Assembly (NCBI RefSeq): GCF_001305595.1
Contig: NZ_CP012404.1
Span: forward strand, 310,001-374,000
Length of the DNA: 64,000 nucleotides
Direction: 5' to 3'
Source: Azospirillum thiophilum
GTDB taxonomy: Bacteria; Pseudomonadota; Alphaproteobacteria; Azospirillales; Azospirillaceae
Below, piece after piece: positions 27,428-35,218 of this stretch. Below the pieces are notes generated by a model, which searched no databases, was not told the DNA's origin, and saw nothing but the letters and a program-made list of their open reading frames with translations. The stretch's first letter is position 1, and each line of letters opens with the position of its first letter. The translations under genes were made by a program, and so were the position numbers.

Positions 27428-29203
27428 TCAGGCGAATAGGAAGCGGAGGAGGTAGCAGCCGAGCACCAGCCGGTCCCCCTCCTCCAGCAGGAGCGGAGCC
27501 TCGGCCGCTCCGGGGGTCAGCAAACCGGCAACGGCGTCGTCGCGAATTCGCCAGACCGGCGACTGGCCCTGCGCCAATGCCACCTGGAGCGACCGCCCAA
27601 TCACCTGAAGGCGGGCGTGGCGGCGGGAGTGGAGCTGTTCGAGATTGGCGTTCGCTTCATTCGGCAAGGTCAGCTTGCTGGCTTCCAGCAGCCCGAAGGA
27701 CAGGATGGACGGCCGTCCGTCGCGCACCGGCGCGGTGGAGAAGCGCCCCAGATCGAACGTGCCGGAGACCGGCAGCGGGCGGGCGGGGAAGCCGCCCACT
27801 GGCAGCCGGGCCAGGAAATGAGGCGTCAGTTCCGGCCAGACCGGGGCCAGGATGCGGCTGTCGCCGTCGGAGGGATCGGCGACGTTGTCGCCGACGCCGA
27901 CCTGGAGCCAGCGATTGGCGGAATCACGGAGCAGCCAGAGACCGGTCTTGCCGGCATTGACGCCGAACGTGGCGACGCCGCCTTCGGGAACGATGTCGCC
28001 CCGCGTGTCGAGGCGGACGGTCCATTGCGCCAGGGCCGAGCGGAATTGGCTGAGCGTGGGCGCCAGGACCGCGTCGATGACCAGCATCGGCACCGGGAGC
28101 GGCGGCGCGACGGCCGGGACGGGCAGCGGGAACATGATGGTTTCGGCTGGACCGCCTTCGTCGACCGGCAGAGTCATGACGGTGGGGGCCGGGTCGAAGT
28201 ACGGCGGCTCCGGCGTGGCCGATGCCGCCGCCGGGACGGAGCCGTTCCATGGAAGGATCGCATCCCGGCCGGTTGCGGCCAACGCCGTTTCCGGGGCGAA
28301 GGTCACGGTCAGCGCGATCTCGTCGGGTTCCTCGCCCGGAACCTGGGAGCGACGGGCCGTCGGGAAGCGCCATTCGACGGTGTTGGGGCTGAGGTCCTCC
28401 ATGGTCGGCATGTCCAGGATGTGGGTGCCGTCGGCATAGGCCGACCGCCACCACAGGTCGACCCCGAAGAAACCTTCCCCGTTTGTGAAGGCATCGGGCG
28501 CGACAACCGGTCCCTGCACCGGATTGGCCGTCACGATCAGATGGCGGTCGCCGCGGCGGATCCCCGGCATCAGGGAGCGGAACTCGTAGCCGCTCGGGTT
28601 GGCATCGGTGCGCTGGGCGACGGTGCAGGCGAGCGGGCCGATCGGAAGGCGCCGTCCGTCCGCCTTCACCAGTGCCAGCGTGAAGTGGCCAGCCGTCTCG
28701 TCCGGCCGGACCGGGCCGACGGTCTGGTTGCAGACATTCACCGTGACCATGTCCGGCCGCTGGTCATGTGCACGGACATAGACCGTGACGGGGAGCCCCC
28801 CCTTGCTTCGCCCCTTGGCGCCAAGCAGGACAGCGGCGGTTTCGCGCAGGAAATGCTGAATGCGGGCCTGCAGCACCAGGATGTTCTGCGGGCGGCGCAG
28901 ATACTGGCGGTGAACGGTCAGATAGACGGCGTCGATTGTTCCGCCGGCCATCCGCCCGGTTGCCTCATCAAGGCGTGAGCGGCGGTGGCAGGCGTCCTGG
29001 ATCAGCCGGTCCACCCGGTAATGCGGGCGGTTCGCCTGGTCGACGATCCTGTCGTTGCGGCGAAAATAGCTGCGACACAGGATCTGATCGATCTGACGGA
29101 CCGGATCGTCGACATTGAACAGATGCAGGGTATCGATTTCCGGTGGAATCGGCCAGCGCTTCGGCTGTTGGGCGTCGGTGCGGGCCACGAGGCTGATGGG
29201 CAT
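27428..29203 (-). CDS. FHA-domain protein (591 aa)
   Basis: The C-terminal 80 residues match an FHA domain well: LEQLHSRRHARLQVIG carries the S-R-x-H core, and LLLEEGDRLVLGCYLLRF the terminal strand with GD. The rest (about 510 residues) is unknown. An N-terminal region with many Arg/Asp (DQILCRSYFRRNDRIVDQ) is followed by beta-rich sequence (PVTVYVRAHDQRPDMVTVNV, LTVTFAPETALAATG). No export signal. AAGGAG lies 8-9 bases before the ATG. It is the first gene after the kinase, with a 111-bp gap, so it is the most obvious phosphorylation partner. It shares domain layout, with the FHA at the C-terminus, with the next gene, suggesting an ancient duplication or a common scaffold plan. Confidence 0.8.
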   Translation of the reverse strand: MPISLVARTDAQQPKRWPIPPEIDTLHLFNVDDPVRQIDQILCRSYFRRNDRIVDQANRPHYRVDRLIQDACHRRSRLDEATGRMAGGTIDAVYLTVHRQYLRRPQNILVLQARIQHFLRETAAVLLGAKGRSKGGLPVTVYVRAHDQRPDMVTVNVCNQTVGPVRPDETAGHFTLALVKADGRRLPIGPLACTVAQRTDANPSGYEFRSLMPGIRRGDRHLIVTANPVQGPVVAPDAFTNGEGFFGVDLWWRSAYADGTHILDMPTMEDLSPNTVEWRFPTARRSQVPGEEPDEIALTVTFAPETALAATGRDAILPWNGSVPAAASATPEPPYFDPAPTVMTLPVDEGGPAETIMFPLPVPAVAPPLPVPMLVIDAVLAPTLSQFRSALAQWTVRLDTRGDIVPEGGVATFGVNAGKTGLWLLRDSANRWLQVGVGDNVADPSDGDSRILAPVWPELTPHFLARLPVGGFPARPLPVSGTFDLGRFSTAPVRDGRPSILSFGLLEASKLTLPNEANANLEQLHSRRHARLQVIGRSLQVALAQGQSPVWRIRDDAVAGLLTPGAAEAPLLLEEGDRLVLGCYLLRFLFA

Positions 29204-29314
29204 CGGCGATCTCCTTGGTTTGCCGGGCGGGTGGCGGAACGGTCCGCCGGCATCGTCGTTGGACTGGTCTTCGGGACGAAATGCCGGCGGCGCCCCTGCC
29301 GCCTCACAGCGGAC

Positions 29315-31024
29315 TCACAGCGGGCAGGCGGCGGAGGGGGCAAGGGTCCGGAGCAGGATGCGGGCCGAACCGTGCGCCTCCTCCGACAGGATGCGGTCGA
29401 CCGCATCCGTCCTCCCCTCCGTGGCGTTGAGACGCTCGACGAGGCGCTGCTGGCGCAGCGGCTCGCTACGGGCGACAGCCACCGCCACGATGTGGCGCCG
29501 GGCCGCCGGTCCGAGCCTGAGGGAAGGGCACCAGCGCTGTCGGCCGGATGCGGCCGTTTTCGCCGCCGTGTCTTCGGGGCAGCGTCCGCCGGACGGCGTC
29601 GGCTGGTGGGCCAGGGTCAGGCCCGGTTCGGCCATGTCGACCGCGAGCGGATGAAGCGTATCCCCGAGCGGGAAGCCTGGGCCGAACTCCGCCTGCAGCG
29701 TCAGAACCGCGCCGGCGGGCAGTGCCGGCACGCCGTCGGCGGCCGGGCAAAGCGGTCGCAGAACGGCTCCGGGCAGGCCGGTGCTGTAGCGCAGAGCCTC
29801 GGCCGGAATGGCGACGGGGACCTTCCATTGGTCCCTTGCGGTGGCATAGCCGGCCCATCCCACCGCCAGCAGGCCGAGGAGGGGAAAAAGGCGGCGGCGT
29901 GGCTTCTCCGCCGCCACACCGACGGCAGGCCGCCGCGCGCCATCGACGGCCGGTTCGCATGGCCCAACCGCCCCCGCCGTTCCTCTCGCCCCCTCGACGC
30001 GAAAGCCGGCGCACAGAATGGTTTCAGCATCATGATGGTCATCGGCGTAGTTGCGGAGGCGCGCCAGACCGTCGACAGCCGTCGGACGCCGTCGGCGGTC
30101 GACGGACAGACAGCGGCGGATCAGGTCGCACAGCAGGTCATCGCCGCCGACGGGCGCGGAGCCCACGGGGCGCAGCCGCTTGCCGATGGCGGCGCAGACC
30201 GCTTTCAATTGCCTGACCTCGTCCGGTTCCAGCACGTCGCCGCTTTCCGGAGGCGGGGGCAATCCGTTGCGCTGCCGGTGCGGCAGGGATCCCATCAGGA
30301 TGCCGTACAGCGCATTTCCGAGACCGAACATGTCGTCCGTCAGCGGTTGCTGTTCCCGGTTCTCCCCGCCTTCCCACTTGCCGAAACCCGGCCAGCGCGC
30401 TTCCGGCGGCATGTAGGAGGGGGTTCCGACGCCCATCGAGGCATCCATGTTTTCCGCCCATTTGGCGCCCCCGAAATCGAGGAGACGGAAATCGATGTCG
30501 TAGAGCCGGCCGCCGTCCCGGTGCGGGATCACGGCCATGTTGCTGAGCTTTATGTCGGAGTGGCGCATGTTCACCGCCTCGATGGCGGCAAGCGCGCTGA
30601 GCGACCCCCGGCACAGACGCAGGAAGCCGGCCGGCGTCCGCAGGAAATGCCTGATTTCCGGGAAGGGATCTGCCTGTGCGAAGATATCGGCTACGGTCGC
30701 CGCATGTTTCGGCAGGACGAGCGCCGGAAGTCCAAGATATTCGTCCGGTTCCCGCACGGTTCCGTGATCGACGAGATCGTCGATCCCGTGAAGGGCGAGC
30801 GGGCCATGGTGACGCCGCAACAGCAGGCGGGCGTCGCGGTCGCGATGCAGATAGCGCACCGCGTCGGGAACTTCCGGTAGCGGCAGCTTCAGAGCCAGGA
30901 TTTGTCCGGTCCGACCGACGGCCTCGAAGACACGGCTGAAACTGCCAAGGCCGAGTCTGCCGCGAATTTGGTAGGGGCGGTCATCGATCCGGATGACTCG
31001 CGGTACGAACATCGTGTCGTTCAT
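29315..31024 (-). CDS. Membrane Ser/Thr protein kinase (Hanks type) with extracytoplasmic tail
   Basis: A 569-residue kinase. Glycine loop GRLGLGSFSRV (about 22-32), ATP lysine Lys46 (LALKLPL), catalytic loop RHSDIKLSN with Asp157, Lys159 and Asn162, DFG at 183-185, activation segment end GTPSYMPPEARW: all residues needed for activity are there. HSD replaces the common HRD, so it lacks the arginine of RD kinases. A basic stretch (EKPRRRLF) then a single membrane helix (about 379-396) leads to a tail of about 170 residues with four cysteines and no PASTA repeats. GGAAGG precedes the ATG at 31024; longer frames upstream are not credible. First gene of the minus block, divergent from the peptidoglycan genes; probably the system's sensor. 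Confidence 0.92.
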   Translation of the reverse strand: MNDTMFVPRVIRIDDRPYQIRGRLGLGSFSRVFEAVGRTGQILALKLPLPEVPDAVRYLHRDRDARLLLRRHHGPLALHGIDDLVDHGTVREPDEYLGLPALVLPKHAATVADIFAQADPFPEIRHFLRTPAGFLRLCRGSLSALAAIEAVNMRHSDIKLSNMAVIPHRDGGRLYDIDFRLLDFGGAKWAENMDASMGVGTPSYMPPEARWPGFGKWEGGENREQQPLTDDMFGLGNALYGILMGSLPHRQRNGLPPPPESGDVLEPDEVRQLKAVCAAIGKRLRPVGSAPVGGDDLLCDLIRRCLSVDRRRRPTAVDGLARLRNYADDHHDAETILCAGFRVEGARGTAGAVGPCEPAVDGARRPAVGVAAEKPRRRLFPLLGLLAVGWAGYATARDQWKVPVAIPAEALRYSTGLPGAVLRPLCPAADGVPALPAGAVLTLQAEFGPGFPLGDTLHPLAVDMAEPGLTLAHQPTPSGGRCPEDTAAKTAASGRQRWCPSLRLGPAARRHIVAVAVARSEPLRQQRLVERLNATEGRTDAVDRILSEEAHGSARILLRTLAPSAACPL

Positions 31025-31306
31025 GGCATACCTTCCATCCGGCAATCGCAGCGATCGGGTGCGGCGCGGTCCTGCGGTCGGCCCTGCGGTCGGCCCTGCA
31101 AGTGCCCGGCGGAATGTCGGGTTCCTATCGACGTCAATCCGGCGGGGCGTGATGGGCGATGGAGCGAGCGGCGATTGCCTTTGCCGCACCCCGACTTGTC
31201 TTTCGGGATGAAATTCCCCTCCGGTGCGAATTCCTTTTCTCCGATGCCCGCTGTCCCGAAAGGCAAGCCGAACCGGCGCGCATGCCGACGGAATTGGAGG
31301 CGGACG
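31025..31306. promoter_or_regulatory. Divergent control region between kinase and peptidoglycan blocks
   Basis: This 282-bp space separates the start of the minus block (kinase) from the plus block (31307), so promoters for both must lie here. I see a tandem 12-base repeat TGCGGTCGGCCC at about 31073-31098 and an AT-richer stretch at 31200-31255 that could hold the plus promoter, but no certain -35/-10 pair. The layout allows joint control of both blocks. Confidence 0.45.
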
Positions 31307-31774
31307 ATGAATGACGATCCGATGGTGCGGGTGGACGAGGTCGGGCAGGAGCCGCCGCGACGGCATGACTTGTCCATGCTGGCGCTGCCCGCACCGCGCA
31401 ACTGCCGGGAGGCGCTTTGCCAGATCCATCAGGCCTGGCTCTATGCCGGGCGCAATTCGGCGGCAGGGGACGCCACTCTGGCTCTGCGCGACGCGCTGTC
31501 CCGGCAATCGGCGGGCGGCGGTCCCGACGGCGCCGTGGCCGTGTTGCAAACCTTGATCGACACGCTCGATCATTGCCTCGCCGACACGTCGTCCGCAGTT
31601 GTTCGGGACATCATCAGGCGCTCCGCGACCAGCTGTCTGGTCGAAGCGATCCTCTGCGCGGTCGGGAAGGTGCGGCCGTTGCTGCGCTTTGCCGAACCGA
31701 CCTTTCTCGCCCGCCTCGATGCGTTGGTTGCCGCCGGTCGCCGCGAAGTGGACCTGTGGCGGAACGGGGCTTGA
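31307..31774 (+). CDS. Unknown small helical protein (155 aa)
   Basis: First gene of the plus block. No family recognised. The start at 31307 has GGAGG 6-7 bases upstream and gives MNDDPMVRVDEVGQEPPRRH; the longer frame upstream runs through the divergent control region and is unlikely. The body is predicted alpha-helical with leucine/alanine heptad-like spacing (AVLQTLIDTLDHCLADT, FLARLDALVAAGRREVDLW). No signal peptide or membrane helix. The downstream transglycosylase gene starts 6 bp after its stop. It may be a cytoplasmic adaptor linking signalling to the wall enzymes, which is inference from position. Confidence 0.72.
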   Translation: MNDDPMVRVDEVGQEPPRRHDLSMLALPAPRNCREALCQIHQAWLYAGRNSAAGDATLALRDALSRQSAGGGPDGAVAVLQTLIDTLDHCLADTSSAVVRDIIRRSATSCLVEAILCAVGKVRPLLRFAEPTFLARLDALVAAGRREVDLWRNGA

Positions 31775-31780
31775 TCGACC

Positions 31781-32458
31781 ATGGCCATCCAACTTCTCCG
31801 CCGTCGGATGTACGGCCTCGCCCGTGCCGTGCTTGTCGGTTCGGCCCTGACGCTCGCCGGCTGCGCTGCCGTGGATCGGTCGGCGGCCCCGACGTTCCTT
31901 TCCGCCGAATCCCTGTCCTTCGACGATCACATTCGCGAAGCGTCGGTACGCTTCGCCGTTCCCGAATCATGGATCCGTGCCGTCATGATGCAGGAAAGCG
32001 GCGGGCGTGCCTTCATCGCCGGCCGGCCTGTCGTCAGTTCGGCCGGCGCGGTCGGGCTGATGCAGATCATGCCGGGAACCTATGCCGAACTGCGTGGACG
32101 CTATCCGTTTCTCGGTCGCGATCCATCGGTTCCGCGGGACAACATCCTGGCGGGCACGGCGTATCTGCGTGAACTCCATGACCTTTACGGAGCGCCGGGT
32201 TTCCTCGCCGCCTACAACTGCGGACCCGGCTGCTACGCCGCCTTCCGGGCCGGGCGCCGCCGGCTCCCGCGCGAGACGCGAGCCTATCTCCAGGCTTTGG
32301 GGCCGGTTGTCGTGCCGCTCAGCCGGAGCGGCGTGAAAACTGCCCAAGCGAAGGCGAAAGCTCCGGCGCCGCGCATGCTTCTGGCCGAACGGGCGGATCC
32401 CGGCTGCGTGTCCGGGACGGTGCCCACGCGGCGATGTCCGGGCGGTCGCGCCGACTGA
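31781..32458 (+). CDS. Lytic transglycosylase lipoprotein (SLT family)
   Basis: A 225-residue lipoprotein: signal peptide with lipobox LTLAGC (Cys28). The SLT domain covers about 48-185, with catalytic Glu72 in AVMMQESGG, the conserved [33 protein letters not shown] and [12 protein letters not shown]. It cleaves the MurNAc-GlcNAc bond in peptidoglycan with anhydro-ring formation. About 45 residues of basic, Cys-containing tail follow the domain. It is one of several wall-active proteins encoded in a row here, and its lipobox places it at the outer membrane or periplasmic face. Confidence 0.92.
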   Translation: MAIQLLRRRMYGLARAVLVGSALTLAGCAAVDRSAAPTFLSAESLSFDDHIREASVRFAVPESWIRAVMMQESGGRAFIAGRPVVSSAGAVGLMQIMPGTYAELRGRYPFLGRDPSVPRDNILAGTAYLRELHDLYGAPGFLAAYNCGPGCYAAFRAGRRRLPRETRAYLQALGPVVVPLSRSGVKTAQAKAKAPAPRMLLAERADPGCVSGTVPTRRCPGGRAD

Positions 32459-32515
32459 ACCGTTCCGCCCGTCCTCTCCGACGAGGACGCCGCTGCATTA
32501 TCTAAGGAGATTGCA

Positions 32516-35218
32516 ATGAGCCGTTTCCGAACCATGTCCTGGACCATGATGGTTGCGGCCGGCGTCGCCTGCATCGCGGTCGGGCTGCCGGCACGCATCG
32601 AGACGATTCGGACGTTGATCACTGCCGGCTCGGAGCCGGTGACCGAGACCCGCCGCACCGATTCCGCGCGACTTTTCGATGCTCTGGCCGCCGAAGGCCT
32701 CATCACGGCCCAGGCCGACGGGACGCTTTTGCTGCCGCCATCGGATTGGGCGCTTGTGCGCCGGGAAGAAGCACGGCGGAACGGCTTTCCCGACCCCGTG
32801 GACGATGCCGGGTTCCGGTTACGCAGCCGGCTGGTCCGCACGCTCCATTTCAAGAGCGAGGGATGGGTCGTTCTGACGCAGGCCCATCTGTACAACCGGA
32901 TGCTTCTGGGCACGGTTGCGGTGCGCGACGACTGGTCCCTCGACGGCGAGGCCGCCGCCCAGCTTCCGCGCGCTGTCGCCCGTCCGGGCGAGCGCCCCAA
33001 TCGCTGGAGCGCCGTCGATCGCTTCCGGCATGAGCAGGCTCCAGCCAATATCGCCGTTCCCGAGCGCCTTCGCCGCATCGCCGCCCCGATCCGCGGCGGG
33101 TTCGGGGACTGGCGGAGCTGGCTCGGCGTGCCGGGTGGGCTGACCTTGCGGTCCAGCCTGAAGATCGAAACCGCACGCATCGTGACCGTTCATCTCGTTG
33201 GACGGCTCAATGCGGAGCGCAGCCGGCTGCCGGCGGGTGCGGTCGTGACGCGGCGTTGCCGTCCCGCCCATTGCGCGATTCCCGCCGCCTCGACTGCGGG
33301 CGGCATCGTGGCCCCGGTCGAAATCGGCAGCGAGATCCGGCTTCCGCTGTCTGCCGGAACCCACGAGATCCTGCTCGCCGTCGAGCCTTTGCCGACCGCC
33401 GTGCCGGCTGCTTCCGACCTCGCCCTGGTTCCCGCCCCGGGCGCGCGGCTTCCGGTCTGGCGGGATCGTCCGATCTTCCCGAAGCCGCCGCACGCGCAGC
33501 CGCATCGTGCCGTGACCATGGCGGACGGGCAGGTCGTCATCGATGCCGACACCGGATTGCCGACCGTCGCGGCGGAGGATCACCAACTGCTGCCCCTGCT
33601 CGGTTACGGTCGCGAGGATCCGTTCGGCCTGCTCGTCGGGCTGACGGCGGGAACCGGCGCCGCCACGCCGGGCGGCGGGACGGCATCCGGATCGGGGTCG
33701 GTGACATTGACCGTCGATCCGCATGTTCAGCGCGCCACCATCGCGGCGCTCGACGACATTCAATCGGCGTTGCGGGTCATCAATCCCGACGACCCGTTCC
33801 GGGATCGGAGGTGGGGGGCGCTGAGCGTGCTCGATCTCGATAGCGGGGCCATTCTGGCGCAGCATCAGTTCCCGACTCTTCCGGCCGGCGTGCATGTATG
33901 GGACTTGCAGGCGGCGCGGGCGGGTGCGCCGGCCGACGATCCGTTGCGCCGGGGCCAGACGATCACGGTTGGACATACGCTGGGTTCGATTCTGAAGGTG
34001 TCCAACGCCTATGCGGCGGTGCTGGCGGCGCCGGAGCATCCGGAGGTCGATGCCATGCTGCGGGGATGCGCACCGGACCGCCGGTATTCGTTGCCTTGCC
34101 TTGGCCTTGACGCCAGGGCGAGCCGCTATCTGCTTCCGGGGTCGGGAAAGTGGATTGAGAATTACCGGCACATCCCGCTGGATCGATCGCTGACCAAGCC
34201 GCGCCGCGCCCGGCAATGCGGTGGCGACGGCCAGCCGTCGGATGGGATCGGCATCATCGAGGCGCTTCGCGACAGCCTTAACGTGTATCAGGTTCGGCTT
34301 GCACAGGTTTTGGATGGTGATTCCGCCAAAGCCTATGACGAGCAGGCCGGCCACCGTATTCTGAAGGGCGCCGAGCAGCTCGATCCGCAGGAACGCGAGA
34401 TGCGGCTTCGCGATCTGCTGACGGAAATGCGCTCGTCCTGGCTGGTCGCCGCGGCCGGGCGGCTCGGCTTCTTCGATACGGTCGATCTTGCGGGAGAAGC
34501 CCGCAAACTCCTGGAGCCGAAGGCCGGGGAGCCGGCGGGCAGCCTGTGGGTGATGCCGGCGGAGGACGAGCTTGCTGACCTGATGCGTCCGGAGCGCCGC
34601 CGCAGCCGGACCTCCGGCGCCGCGGCGGCTCTTTCCCAGGCAGCGATCGGGCACCGCGTGCGGGCATTGCCGATCCAGGCGGCCCGCATGATGGCCGGGA
34701 TCGCGACGGGGATCCTGCCGACTCCCCATCTGATTCGGGCGCTCGACGGCCAGCCGGTCGATCCGCCGCCGGGTCGGCGCCTCGCCGGCGACCTGACGCT
34801 TGTCCGCCTCGGTCTCGCAGGGGTCCCGCAAGTTGGAACCGCCGCGAGCCAGTTCGGCGAGTCCGTCTCGCCCGGCCTTCGTAAGGCAAGCTGTGCAATG
34901 GGCCTGAAGACCGGAACGGCAACGGCGTCCTCCAGCGATCCGGATGACCCCGCTGGCGACACCGTCAACTCGGCCTGGACGGCAGGGTGGGTGATGCCCG
35001 AGGCATTCGACGCGCTCGCTTCCGACGGCAAGCCGGCCTTTCGCGGCCGGATCGCGGTCGCCTGCGTGGTGAGCGATCTGACCGGCCCGCTGAGAACCGG
35101 CGGTATGGTGTGCGCTCGGGTGATCGCTCGCCTCATGCTGCATCTGGCGGCGGAGGATCAGGGACCGGAAAGCATCGATGAACTGATGACGCTCGTGGCC
35201 GAGGGAGGGGCGCAATGA
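32516..35218 (+). CDS. Divergent penicillin-binding transpeptidase (class B-like, 900 aa)
   Basis: A membrane-anchored protein (TM about 10-28) with a C-terminal transpeptidase-like domain. All three active-site motifs can be located: SxxK as S491-I-L-K494 in TLGSILKVSNAYAAV, SxN as S587-L-N589 in RDSLNVYQVRL, and KTGT at 798-801 in GLKTGTATASS. Spacing (96 and 211 residues) is wider than in PBP2/PBP3 (roughly 50 and 130), so there are insertions. The 460-residue N-terminal part lacks a glycosyltransferase domain and is not a recognised PBP dimerisation module. It overlaps the next gene, a SEDS-like polymerase, by 4 bases, the classical SEDS-bPBP pairing. Probably a peptidoglycan cross-linking enzyme; substrate and beta-lactam binding are unproven. 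Confidence 0.8.
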   Translation: MSRFRTMSWTMMVAAGVACIAVGLPARIETIRTLITAGSEPVTETRRTDSARLFDALAAEGLITAQADGTLLLPPSDWALVRREEARRNGFPDPVDDAGFRLRSRLVRTLHFKSEGWVVLTQAHLYNRMLLGTVAVRDDWSLDGEAAAQLPRAVARPGERPNRWSAVDRFRHEQAPANIAVPERLRRIAAPIRGGFGDWRSWLGVPGGLTLRSSLKIETARIVTVHLVGRLNAERSRLPAGAVVTRRCRPAHCAIPAASTAGGIVAPVEIGSEIRLPLSAGTHEILLAVEPLPTAVPAASDLALVPAPGARLPVWRDRPIFPKPPHAQPHRAVTMADGQVVIDADTGLPTVAAEDHQLLPLLGYGREDPFGLLVGLTAGTGAATPGGGTASGSGSVTLTVDPHVQRATIAALDDIQSALRVINPDDPFRDRRWGALSVLDLDSGAILAQHQFPTLPAGVHVWDLQAARAGAPADDPLRRGQTITVGHTLGSILKVSNAYAAVLAAPEHPEVDAMLRGCAPDRRYSLPCLGLDARASRYLLPGSGKWIENYRHIPLDRSLTKPRRARQCGGDGQPSDGIGIIEALRDSLNVYQVRLAQVLDGDSAKAYDEQAGHRILKGAEQLDPQEREMRLRDLLTEMRSSWLVAAAGRLGFFDTVDLAGEARKLLEPKAGEPAGSLWVMPAEDELADLMRPERRRSRTSGAAAALSQAAIGHRVRALPIQAARMMAGIATGILPTPHLIRALDGQPVDPPPGRRLAGDLTLVRLGLAGVPQVGTAASQFGESVSPGLRKASCAMGLKTGTATASSSDPDDPAGDTVNSAWTAGWVMPEAFDALASDGKPAFRGRIAVACVVSDLTGPLRTGGMVCARVIARLMLHLAAEDQGPESIDELMTLVAEGGAQ

